A DNA stretch of 32,011 nt from Asticcacaulis sp. Its GTDB lineage: Bacteria > Pseudomonadota > Alphaproteobacteria > Caulobacterales > Caulobacteraceae. Numbering within the stretch: the first letter of the stretch is position 1; the number at the start of each line of letters is the position of its first letter. Under the pieces are notes generated by a model. That model searched no databases and was not told the DNA's origin. It was given only the letters and a program-made list of their open reading frames with translations. The stretch spans positions 1-32,011 of the forward strand of contig NZ_JAIXSV010000333.1 of NCBI RefSeq assembly GCF_027484505.1, read 5' to 3'. A program made the position numbers and the translations under genes. Shown in pieces: positions 16,587-24,574 of this stretch.

Positions 16587-17930
16587 ATGCCCGCGTCCCT
16601 TTCCCGCCGCAGCGCCCTGCTGGCCTCGCTTAGCCTCGGTGCCCTGACCATGGTCAGCAGCGCCTCCGCCGCCACCCCGGCCGGTGATTTTGTCACCGTT
16701 CAGGGCCCGCATTTCAAACTCAAAGGCGAAACCTATCGCTTCGTTGGGGCCAATATCTGGTACGGGGCCTACCTGGGGGCCGACGCCGCCTTTGGTGACC
16801 GTAAGCGTCTTCAGAAGGAACTGGACGATCTTAAGGCGCTGGGTGTCACCAATCTGCGCGTTCTGGCCTCGTCCGAGCTGTCGCCGCTGAAAAACTCGCT
16901 CGATCCGGCCTTCCGCACGCGCGAAAACGGCAAATATAACGAAGACCTGCTGGTCGGGCTGGATTACCTGCTGGTCGAAATGCACAAGCGCGGCATGAAG
17001 GCCGTGCTGTATCTGACCAACTTCTGGGAATGGTCGGGCGGCATGATGGCCTATCTCGACTACACGACCGGCCACTATATCAATAATGGCGATCCCGCCC
17101 ACCCGTGGCCGGAATTTGCCGATGTCAGCTCGCGCTTCTATGCCAACGCAAAGGCCGTGGCCATGTACCACGACTATGTGCAGTTCCTGCTCAAGCGCAC
17201 CAACTCCCTGACCCAAAAGCCGTACCGCGATGACGCCACCATCATGGCCTGGCAGCTCAGCAACGAGCCGCGTCCCGGTGGCGGGCCTGAAATCGCCACG
17301 CAGCACATGCCAGCCTATCTGGCGTGGATTTCTTCGACCGCCAAACTGATCCGTTCGCTGGCGCCGCATCATCTGGTGTCGCTGGGTCACGAAGGCCTGA
17401 TGGGCGTGGTCGGCAATGAAACGTTCCTGATCGATGCGCATAAGGAGATCGACTACCTAACCGCGCACATCTGGCCGCAGAACTGGAGCTGGGTCGATGG
17501 CAAGGACCTGCCCGGCACCTTCGATGCTGGCGCCGCCAAGGTGCAAAAATATATCGACGACCATATCCGCATTGCGACGGCCATGAACAAGCCGCTGGTC
17601 TTCGAAGAATTCGGCTTCCCCAGAGATGACGTGAAGTATGAACCGGGCACGCCAACTATCTGGAAAGACAAGTTTTATGGCATGATCTATAAGGCCGTCG
17701 AAGACGCAGTGAAAACCGGTGGGCCGGTGTCGGGCTCAAACTTCTGGGCTTGGGGCGGCGCGGGCCGCGCTCTGCATAAGGACTACTGGATGCTGCGCGG
17801 CGAAACCGCCTATGTCGGTGATCCGCCGCACGAGCCGCAGGGCTGGTATAGCGTCTTCAATACCGATACTTCGACGCAAGGTCTGATCCGGCAGCACGCC
17901 GAGCGGATCAAAAAGCTCAAACTCTCCTGA
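16587..17930 (+). CDS. Secreted GH5 glycosidase, beta-mannanase-like
   Basis: The 447-residue product starts with a signal peptide carrying a twin arginine (SRRSALLASLSLGAL, cut after SASA near 28), so export by the Tat route is possible. The mature part is a GH5 TIM barrel resembling the subfamily of endo-1,4-beta-mannanases: FVGANIWYGAYLG, LRVLASSE, WQLSNEPRPG with acid/base Glu227, HIWPQNWSW, and VFEEFGFPRD with nucleophile Glu341. It should cut mannan or glucomannan outside the cytoplasm or in the periplasm. The ATG has AGGAAGGA six bases upstream. A terminator follows within 20 bases, so it is monocistronic. An exo-mannosidase or other GH5 activity cannot be ruled out. Confidence 0.9.
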   Translation: MPASLSRRSALLASLSLGALTMVSSASAATPAGDFVTVQGPHFKLKGETYRFVGANIWYGAYLGADAAFGDRKRLQKELDDLKALGVTNLRVLASSELSPLKNSLDPAFRTRENGKYNEDLLVGLDYLLVEMHKRGMKAVLYLTNFWEWSGGMMAYLDYTTGHYINNGDPAHPWPEFADVSSRFYANAKAVAMYHDYVQFLLKRTNSLTQKPYRDDATIMAWQLSNEPRPGGGPEIATQHMPAYLAWISSTAKLIRSLAPHHLVSLGHEGLMGVVGNETFLIDAHKEIDYLTAHIWPQNWSWVDGKDLPGTFDAGAAKVQKYIDDHIRIATAMNKPLVFEEFGFPRDDVKYEPGTPTIWKDKFYGMIYKAVEDAVKTGGPVSGSNFWAWGGAGRALHKDYWMLRGETAYVGDPPHEPQGWYSVFNTDTSTQGLIRQHAERIKKLKLS

Positions 17931-17940
17931 TTCACCTAAT

Positions 17941-17971
17941 GAAAAGGCCGGGCTAAACCCCGGTCTTTTTT
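17941..17971. terminator. Two-way terminator between GH5 gene and the convergent gene
   Basis: Stem 17946-17952 with 17959-17965 (seven pairs, one G-U) has a four-A run before it and a TTTTTT run after it, so it works for the plus strand and, mirrored, for the minus strand. It reaches into the stop codon of the convergent gene at 17970. Confidence 0.75.
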
Positions 17972-18584
17972 ATGGTTTTATGGAGTTAACCATAGGGCCC
18001 GCAGGGGCCGTCGCGCCGCCGAGACCTGGCAAAACCGCCGTCTGGTAATCCGGGGGAATGACAAACCACTTGGCGTCCTGAGCACCCCTGGCATAGGCCA
18101 CCACCTGAAACAGCGGCGCATTGCGCCCCTTCTGCGTCATCTGCATCAGGATGCCGTCACTATTGGCGCAGGCCATGCCCGACTGATTGAGGTAACCACT
18201 GAATTCCAGCGTGCGGCACGGTTGCCCGGCCATCAGGCTTGAGCCCACCGGTCGCACCGTCGCGCGCGCTTCCAGCGTCGCCAGATCGAGCGGAAGCGGC
18301 AACAGGGCCGCCTCTCGGCTTAAGGGAAACAGGAGCGCGATACGTTTGCCGCCAGCCGACGTCAGGTGGATCAGAACCCCCTTGTCGCGGTCGGCAATAT
18401 AGGTCTGCGATACCCCGCCGCTCAACATATCCAGCCGCATTTTCGCCCCTGTGCGGCGCACCTCCACCGGCGCTTCGAACCCGGCCATGCGAACGCGGGC
18501 GAAGAAATCAGGCTCGGACGACACCTGCGCCCGCGCGCCGGGCGGCACGACCATCAGCGACAACACAAAGATCAGCCAACGCAT
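17970..18584 (-). CDS. Exported protein of unknown function
   Basis: I do not recognise this 204-residue protein with certainty. It has a signal peptide (MRWLIFVLSLMVVPPGARA, cleavage near 19-20). The remainder is soluble and beta-rich, with lines like PVEVRRTGAKMRLDM, QTYIADRDKGVLIHL and GQPCRTLEFSGY. This layout resembles periplasmic DUF4412-type or LolA-like beta proteins that report on a bound ligand. Two cysteines (in GQPCRT and GMACAN) could form a disulfide. It is convergent with the GH5 gene and divergent from the TusA-like gene, 78 bases away, with no operon partner. Confidence 0.7.
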   Translation of the reverse strand: MRWLIFVLSLMVVPPGARAQVSSEPDFFARVRMAGFEAPVEVRRTGAKMRLDMLSGGVSQTYIADRDKGVLIHLTSAGGKRIALLFPLSREAALLPLPLDLATLEARATVRPVGSSLMAGQPCRTLEFSGYLNQSGMACANSDGILMQMTQKGRNAPLFQVVAYARGAQDAKWFVIPPDYQTAVLPGLGGATAPAGPMVNSIKP

Positions 18585-18662
18585 AGGGCGACTCCTCTAT
18601 CCCGCTTGCATTTGCGCGGATTCGACGGCATTGACCAAACATTCGGTGCTGAAAAGGCATTT

Positions 18663-18917
18663 TTGAGACCGCCCGTACCCTCTGTGACCCCGACCGAGCC
18701 GCCTTCCCTGCTGATCGACGCGCGCGGCCACCGGTGCCCGGTACCCACCCTGCGCCTGCGAAAGGCCCTGGCTGAACAACCCGGTGCGGTTATTACACTG
18801 CTGGCCGACGATCCGATGGCCCAAATCGATGTGCCGCACTTCTGCCAGCAGAACGGGTTTCGTCTGATCTCCTCCGAAGCCGAAGACGCCCACAGGCGCT
18901 TTGTCGTTAGCGGCTAA
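18663..18917 (+). CDS. TusA-like sulfur-carrier protein
   Basis: TusA-family proteins carry persulfide sulfur for tRNA thiolation, molybdenum cofactor or other sulfur transfer. The 84-residue product has the family signature RGHRCPVPTLRLRKAL with the sulfur-carrying Cys25 in CPxP, and the ferredoxin-like order of strands (GAVITLLADDP, DVPHFCQQNGF). I start at a TTG with AAAAGG five bases upstream, because the only in-frame ATG is far inside the opposing gene. A GTG at 18684 would still keep the domain. The stop lies inside a terminator stem. Whether it is TusA itself or a paralogue is open. Confidence 0.85.
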   Translation: MRPPVPSVTPTEPPSLLIDARGHRCPVPTLRLRKALAEQPGAVITLLADDPMAQIDVPHFCQQNGFRLISSEAEDAHRRFVVSG

Positions 18918-18950
18918 ATCATTATAATTCATAATGATTTAGCCTTTTTA
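18913..18950 (+). terminator. Terminator containing the TusA-like stop codon
   Basis: A perfect 14-base stem (18913-18926 with 18932-18945) around the loop AATTC is followed by TTTTTAAG. The TAA stop is within the first arm. Confidence 0.85.
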
Positions 18951-19005
18951 AGTCCCTCGCCGGGCGATGGCTCCGCCATCTTGGCCGCCGCCTCAATGGC
19001 GGCTT

Positions 19006-19043
19006 GAGCAGAATGATCACATTTGAAATCATTCTGCTCTAAA
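19006..19043. repeat. Intergenic hairpin ending GCTCTAAA
   Basis: Arms GAGCAGAATGAT (19006-19017) and its exact complement (19028-19039) form a 12-base stem with a ten-base loop. The right end reads CTCTAAA, the same border seen at the RIME-like copies. It lies between the tusA-like terminator and popA, 115 bases before popA, and is not followed by a T run. Confidence 0.6.
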
Positions 19044-19154
19044 CCTTTCCGGCACGTTTACCTTTTGGCGAGACGAATCGTTTAGGCCTTTTCTACCGCT
19101 TGTCTGGCGGCCGGATATCCTGCGTGTCAGGGCCTGTACTTCAGGGAGTTTGAG

Positions 19155-20489
19155 TTGAATATTCAGGCGCGCGTCTTGCTGCTGGCGAAGGATCAGCAAT
19201 GGCCTGAGCGGCTGGGGGCTGAGCTTGACCGGCTGGGCTGGCGCACCATCACGGCCTATCGCGCCGATGCCGCACTGGCCTGTATCGGTGATCTTCAGAT
19301 CGAGGCGGTGCTGGTCGATGCGGCCCATCCGGAGTGTTCAGCAAAGCTTGTGACCCAGTTGCGCGAAGCCTGCGCGCCGCGCCGCCTGCCCATTGTGCAG
19401 GTAACAAGTAATGGCCAATACGACATCCCCGAAGGCTGGGACATGGTCTATGACCGCGACGCCCACCCGCAGCAGATCCTCCTCGGCCTTGAGCACATGG
19501 TGCGCGCCAATGTCGCCGAAGAAGAATACGAGCTACGACGCGATACGCTGAATGCGCTGGGGCTGGAGATACCGTCGCGCGACGATGACAAGCCTCTGGC
19601 CATACTCTCGGTAGGGCCGGCAGACCCGGATTTTCTGGCCCTCAGCCATACCCTGCGCGCCCGCGGGGTTGATCTGTACGCGGCCTTCACCAGCTACTCA
19701 GCCTTTGATTATCTTCATGATAAGACGTTCGACGCGGTCGTTCTGTGGGGGCGTGAGTCGGTGGCGGAGGCCCTGTCGATAGCATCGGGTATGCGGCGTA
19801 ATACCCGGCTCTACCACACGCCGGTATTCCTGCGTTTGCAGAAATCCGTCGATCTCGACCTGGGTGATGCCTTTTTGCGCGGCGTCAACGACGTCTCCGC
19901 GCCGGGCGCCAACGAAGCCGAAATCGCTGACCGCGTGCTGCGTCTGGCCCGCGCCTATCGTCGCCAGAGCAATACGCGGCAGGCGCTGGAAGCTGTCAAC
20001 CACAGCCCGTATATGGACAAGGGCACGGGGCTGTTTACGCGCGACCTGTTTGCCGCCCATCTGGCGCGACTAGCCAAGGCCTCCAGCCAGCGCAACCGGC
20101 CTTTGAGCGTTTGCGTGCTTAAAATTTCTGAAAATCCGGAAATTTCACAGGCGCGAATGCGGAAATCGCTTGAGCGCGCCATGCCTCAGATCGGTTCGAT
20201 GATTTCACGGCTGGTGCGCGCCGAAGACACGGCGGGGCGTTTGTCCGAAGAAGTGTTTGCCCTCGCCCTGCCCGCTACGCCCGAAGCCGCCGCCCGCCTG
20301 GTCGGAGAGCGGATTGGTGCGGTGATAAGCTGCACGGCGTTTGAATCCGGTAACGGCCGTTCGCCCTTTGTGGTCGAATTCGACGTCGGTGTGGCTGAAC
20401 TGATCGACGGGGAACCCGTCGCCGAAGCCTTAACGCGCGCCGCCCAGCAGATTCGCCCCTCCTCCGGGGATATGGATCAGGCGATTTAG
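19155..20489 (+). CDS. popA: PopA-like c-di-GMP receptor (two receivers plus degenerate GGDEF)
   Basis: In Caulobacter, PopA binds c-di-GMP and brings CtrA to the polar protease during the cell cycle. This 444-residue protein has a first receiver (about 5-120) with Asp55 in the acceptor position (AVLVDAAH), and a second receiver (about 147-270) without the acceptor aspartate (AVVLWGR). Its GGDEF-like domain (about 285-435) has SEEVF at 364-368 in place of the catalytic motif. The inhibitory-site RxxD, Arg355-Ala-Glu-Asp358, is kept at the normal five-residue spacing. So it should bind c-di-GMP but not make it, as PopA does. The start is a TTG with AGGGAG seven bases upstream; no ATG fits. An orthologue of PopA is likely from architecture, but not proven by alignment. 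Confidence 0.75.
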   Translation: MNIQARVLLLAKDQQWPERLGAELDRLGWRTITAYRADAALACIGDLQIEAVLVDAAHPECSAKLVTQLREACAPRRLPIVQVTSNGQYDIPEGWDMVYDRDAHPQQILLGLEHMVRANVAEEEYELRRDTLNALGLEIPSRDDDKPLAILSVGPADPDFLALSHTLRARGVDLYAAFTSYSAFDYLHDKTFDAVVLWGRESVAEALSIASGMRRNTRLYHTPVFLRLQKSVDLDLGDAFLRGVNDVSAPGANEAEIADRVLRLARAYRRQSNTRQALEAVNHSPYMDKGTGLFTRDLFAAHLARLAKASSQRNRPLSVCVLKISENPEISQARMRKSLERAMPQIGSMISRLVRAEDTAGRLSEEVFALALPATPEAAARLVGERIGAVISCTAFESGNGRSPFVVEFDVGVAELIDGEPVAEALTRAAQQIRPSSGDMDQAI

Positions 20490-20517
20490 GCTGTGGTGAT
20501 GATTTAACCTTCGCGAT

Positions 20518-20690
20518 CTTCCTCCTCCCCATTTTATGGGGAGGTGCCGAGTTTACGAGGCGGAGGGGTATCTTAAGGGGTAGGTGTACACCTCCGTCAG
20601 CTTCACTTCGTTCGCTGCCAATCGCTTGCGAAAGCTATACTTTCGCTACGCTATACCCCACTTCGTAGGGAGGAGAAACCGCGTTAAATC
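20518..20690. repeat. Hairpin-rich intergenic element
   Basis: The stretch starts TTCCTCCTCCC and ends GGGAGGAGAAA, an imperfect terminal inverted repeat. Inside are a hairpin with stem 20524-20530 / 20538-20544, a 12-base palindrome AGGTGTACACCT (20582-20593), and a stem gcgaaag / ctttcgc with the repeated GCTATAC. It resembles the CTCCCC...GGGGAG repeats common between alphaproteobacterial genes. It fills the gap between the convergent popA and mfd. Confidence 0.5.
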
Positions 20691-20708
20691 TTAAATTGTC
20701 TCCACGCC

Positions 20709-23700
20709 CTAGCCGGCCGCTATCGCCGCCAGCCGCGTCATGATTTTTTCCGCCGCCGCCAGACGTCCGGCCGCTTCCGGCCATTCGCCCCGCACCAGCA
20801 GCTTCTGATCCGGACGCAGCTTCCAATCCTGCGGATGCGCCTGAATGAGGCCAATCAGCCCCACCGGATTGCTGAACTGATCATTGCGGAAGCTGATGAC
20901 CGCGCCTTTTGGGCCGACATCAATCTTTGCCACATTGGCTTCACGACACAGGCCCTTGATGCCGACCACCTTCAGCAGTTGTTCGGCCTCTTCCGGAATG
21001 GGCCCGAAGCGGTCGATCAGCTCGGCAGCCAGCGCTTCGCGATCCTCGCGCTTTTCGGCTTCCGACACGCGACGATACAGGGACAGGCGGATATTAAGGT
21101 CCGGAATATAGTCTTCCGGGATCATGACCGCAGCGCCGGCGTTGATCTGCGGCGACCAGCCCCGGTTATCGGTAGCCGGTTCATCGGCGCGGCTGCGCAA
21201 CTCATTGACGGCGTCTTCCAGCATCTGCTGATACAGCTCGACGCCAATTTCACGGATATGACCGGATTGTTCGTTGCCCAGCAAATTGCCGCCGCCCCGG
21301 ATATCCAGATCATGGCTGGCCAGTTGGAACCCGGCGCCCAGATTATCCAGTGATTGCAACACTTTCAGACGCTTTTCTGAAGCTTCACTTAAGATTTGAT
21401 GCGACTGCGTCGTCAGATAGGCGAAGGCGCGCGTCTTGGAACGCCCGACACGCCCGCGGATCTGATACAGCTGTGCCAGACCAAACATGTCGGCGCGATG
21501 CACGATCAGCGTATTGGCCGTCGGCACGTCCAGTCCGGACTCAACGATAGTGGTCGCCAGCAGCACGTCGTACTGACCGTCATAGAAGGCGGTCATCACC
21601 TCTTCAAGCTGGGTCGGCGTCATCTGACCGTGACCGACGATGAACTTCACCTCCGGCACCTGCTCACGTAAGAAGCGTTCGAGGTCCGGCAAGTCCTTCA
21701 GTCGCGGCACCACATAATAGGCCTGCCCCCCACGATATTTTTCGCGCAGCAGGGCTTCGCGTATGCTGACGGCATCGAACGGCAGGACATAGGTGCGCAC
21801 CGCCAGACGGTCCACGGGTGGCGTGGCGATGATAGACATTTCCCGAATTCCGGAAAGCGCCATCTGCAATGTACGCGGAATGGGTGTCGCCGACAGGGTC
21901 AGCATGTGCACATCGGCACGGAAGGCCTTGAGCTTTTCCTTGTGCTTAACGCCGAAATGCTGCTCCTCATCCACAATAACAAGGCCCAGATCCTTGAACC
22001 CCACCTGCTCGGACAGCAGAGCGTGCGTGCCGATCACCACCTCGACTTCGCCGTTTTTCAGGCCGTCGCGGGTCTCATCCGCTTCCTTGCGCGTCACCAT
22101 ACGCGACAGGTGGCGCACGCGGATGGGCCAGCCCTGAAAGCGCTGGCTGAAGGTCTTGAAATGCTGGCGCGCGAGCAACGTGGTGGGGCAGATAATGGCC
22201 ACCTGCTGCCCCGACATGGCCACCACGAAGGCCGCGCGCAACGCCACCTCGGTCTTGCCAAAGCCGACGTCGCCGCAGATGAGACGATCCATCGGATGCC
22301 CCTTCGACAGGTCGTCGAGCACATCGTGGATGGCGTTAAGCTGGTCCTCGGTTTCTTCGTAGGGGAACTGCGCGCAGAATTCGTCATAAAGTCCGGATGG
22401 CGGATCGATTTGCTGCCCCACCTTAAGGGCACGCGCGGCGGCCAGCTGGATCAGGCCATCGGCCATCTCACGCAGCTTTTCCTTGGCCTTGGCTTTACGC
22501 GCCTGCCAGCTTGCCGAGCCCAGACGATCGAGTTGCGCCGTGTCGGAATCGGCACCGTAGCGCGTCAGCAGATCGATATTTTCGACAGGCAGGTACAGCT
22601 TGGCATCGGCGGCGTATTGCAGTTCGAGGCAGGCGTGCGGCGCATCGTTGACGCTCAGCGTCTTCAGGCCCTCATAACGGCCAATGCCGTGCTCGATATG
22701 CACAACCAGATCGCCCTGAGACAGGGACGAGGCTTCGGCCAAAAAGTTATTAGCACGCCGACGTTTACGCGGACGGGCTAATCTGTCACCCAAGATATCG
22801 GTTTCCGAAATGACCGCCAGGGTCTCGGTCTCAAACCCCTGATCGAGCGGCAAAACGGCGCGCTGGATCGGCTTGGCCTTGGTGCCGGCGACCCCGAAAC
22901 CCAGCGCATCGGCATAGTCTTTGGCCAGTCGCGTCTTGTCGAGCCCGTGATCGGAAAGCATGGCCCCCAGACGATCGGACGAGCCTTCGGTCCACGAGGC
23001 GAATAGCACCCGCTTACCGGCCTTCGACAGGGCCTTGGCGTGGTCGGCCACGGCGGTAAACAGGTTGACGCTGTCCTGATGACGTTCCGGCGCAAAACTG
23101 CGGCCCGGACGTGCGCCCAGATCAATGGCCGAGGCATCATCGCGCTGAAAGGTCTCGAACTGACGCACACGGCCCTTTTGCAGACCGCCCTGCCATTCGC
23201 CATCATCCAGATAGAGGCGACCGGGTGGCAGGGCGCGATAGCCGCTGTCCAGCTTGACGGCGCCCTTGGCCATGACGCGGGCATCGCCCGAGCCTTTGCG
23301 CGATTCATAGGCATCGAGTACGGAGTCGCGCCATTCGCCGAAGGCCTGCTCAGCCAGACTGTCCAGAAGGATCAGGGTCTGCGACGGCAGATAGTCGAAC
23401 ACGCTGTCGAGGCGCTCATAAAACAGCGGCAGCAGGGTTTCGACGCCTTGCCGGCGGATACCGGAAGACACCGCCGCATAGATCGGGTCATCGCCGGGCG
23501 CACCGAAGTTTTCCAGATAGCCCTGACGGAAACGGCTGATGCTCTTTTCATCCAGCAGGATTTCGCTCACCGCCATGAAGTCAATCGCCGTGATCTGTTT
23601 CAGCGAGCGCTGCGTTTCCGGATCGAAGGTACGGATAGATTCCAGTTGATCGCCAAAGAAGTCGAGCCGCACCGGCTCGTCCTGACTGGGCGAGAAGACG

Positions 23701-24215
23701 TCGATAATGCCGCCGCGCACGGCAAATTCGCCGCGCTCGGAAACGGTCGAGACGCGGTTATAGCCGTTACGCGAAAAATAGGCCTCAAGCTCGCGCGTTT
23801 CGATACTCTGACCGGGTTTGAGCGACAACAGACTGCCGCTCATGGCATCGCGCGGCGGCACCTTTTGCGACAAGGCCGCCGAGGTGGTGAGGATCAGCAC
23901 AGGCTTTGCCGGTTTGCCATTCAGGGCCTGAAGCCGCGTCAGGCCGCTCATGCGCTGGGCAATCAGGCCCGTTGTCGGGCTCACCCGGTCATAGGGCAGG
24001 CAGTCCCAGGCCGGAAAGCGAATCACATCCAGTTCCGGCGCATAGAAGGCCAGTTCTTCGGCGATGGCGTTCATACGCCCGTGATCGCGCGCCACGAACA
24101 GTGCCAATCCTTCGGCGCGCGTCAGGTCCGAGGCCACCAGACTGTCGTAACCCGGTGGACACCCGGTCAGGGACAGGCGGGCGGAAGCGGCGGTAATGCG
24201 GGAAATATCGGACAT
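20709..24215 (-). CDS. mfd: Transcription-repair coupling factor Mfd
   Basis: Mfd pushes stalled RNA polymerase off damaged DNA and recruits UvrA. The 1168-residue product has all domains: UvrB-like N-terminus, then the RNA-polymerase interaction domain near 500-560 (GDLVVHIEHGIGRYEGL). The RecG-like motor follows, with Walker A GDVGFGKT (about 648-655), DEEQHFG (about 748), LSATPIPRT (about 780) and RGRVGRSKTRAFAYL, and last the C-terminal UvrA-masking domain. Its ATG directly abuts the sdhE stop (TAGATG), so the two are translated together. The family pairs with recG here, which is read divergently. Confidence 0.98.
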   Translation of the reverse strand: MSDISRITAASARLSLTGCPPGYDSLVASDLTRAEGLALFVARDHGRMNAIAEELAFYAPELDVIRFPAWDCLPYDRVSPTTGLIAQRMSGLTRLQALNGKPAKPVLILTTSAALSQKVPPRDAMSGSLLSLKPGQSIETRELEAYFSRNGYNRVSTVSERGEFAVRGGIIDVFSPSQDEPVRLDFFGDQLESIRTFDPETQRSLKQITAIDFMAVSEILLDEKSISRFRQGYLENFGAPGDDPIYAAVSSGIRRQGVETLLPLFYERLDSVFDYLPSQTLILLDSLAEQAFGEWRDSVLDAYESRKGSGDARVMAKGAVKLDSGYRALPPGRLYLDDGEWQGGLQKGRVRQFETFQRDDASAIDLGARPGRSFAPERHQDSVNLFTAVADHAKALSKAGKRVLFASWTEGSSDRLGAMLSDHGLDKTRLAKDYADALGFGVAGTKAKPIQRAVLPLDQGFETETLAVISETDILGDRLARPRKRRRANNFLAEASSLSQGDLVVHIEHGIGRYEGLKTLSVNDAPHACLELQYAADAKLYLPVENIDLLTRYGADSDTAQLDRLGSASWQARKAKAKEKLREMADGLIQLAAARALKVGQQIDPPSGLYDEFCAQFPYEETEDQLNAIHDVLDDLSKGHPMDRLICGDVGFGKTEVALRAAFVVAMSGQQVAIICPTTLLARQHFKTFSQRFQGWPIRVRHLSRMVTRKEADETRDGLKNGEVEVVIGTHALLSEQVGFKDLGLVIVDEEQHFGVKHKEKLKAFRADVHMLTLSATPIPRTLQMALSGIREMSIIATPPVDRLAVRTYVLPFDAVSIREALLREKYRGGQAYYVVPRLKDLPDLERFLREQVPEVKFIVGHGQMTPTQLEEVMTAFYDGQYDVLLATTIVESGLDVPTANTLIVHRADMFGLAQLYQIRGRVGRSKTRAFAYLTTQSHQILSEASEKRLKVLQSLDNLGAGFQLASHDLDIRGGGNLLGNEQSGHIREIGVELYQQMLEDAVNELRSRADEPATDNRGWSPQINAGAAVMIPEDYIPDLNIRLSLYRRVSEAEKREDREALAAELIDRFGPIPEEAEQLLKVVGIKGLCREANVAKIDVGPKGAVISFRNDQFSNPVGLIGLIQAHPQDWKLRPDQKLLVRGEWPEAAGRLAAAEKIMTRLAAIAAG

Positions 24216-24509
24216 CTATTGCTGAAGTTTTGTGTAAGCTATCTTATAGTACTGATTGAGCTGGCTCATGATTTCGGATTCATGCTCCGGCGGCACAGGG
24301 TCGCGCTCGATGATCCAGCCGTAGAGGTCCTGATCCGGCGCTTCGAGCAGGGCCTCGAAAATATCGAGCTGTTCGGCGCTCATGGTCGGCAGATATTCTT
24401 CGGCGAAATGCCCCAGAATGATGTCCGCTTCCTTGAAACCGCGGCGTGAGGCGCGGAACCACAGCTTGCGCAGGCGGGCCTGATGGAGATCGTCAGCGGT
24501 GTCGGTCAT
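24216..24509 (-). CDS. sdhE: FAD assembly factor SdhE
   Basis: SdhE helps attach FAD covalently to the flavoprotein of succinate dehydrogenase. The 97-residue product has the family features RRGFKEADIILG (the RGxxE motif that contacts the flavoprotein) and LYGWIIERDP. The start is the ATG at 24509, with GGGA upstream; the open frame to 24533 adds eight residues without support. It is directly before mfd, as in many alphaproteobacteria, and divergent from recG. Confidence 0.93.
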   Translation of the reverse strand: MTDTADDLHQARLRKLWFRASRRGFKEADIILGHFAEEYLPTMSAEQLDIFEALLEAPDQDLYGWIIERDPVPPEHESEIMSQLNQYYKIAYTKLQQ

Positions 24510-24574
24510 GGTTTTCCCGTCTTTGGAGCGCAATCGCCCTTCTCTTTCATACGGTTTGGTGCTTGAAAGAGCCT

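Noticed and set aside
17986-17993. TTAACCAT, a CtrA half-site
   Set aside because: It is inside the coding end of the exported-protein gene, with no promoter or gene start nearby, and it is a single half-site.
23040-24449. 469-codon open frame on the plus strand
   Set aside because: Antisense to mfd and sdhE, whose domain order is complete. No family features in the translated product.
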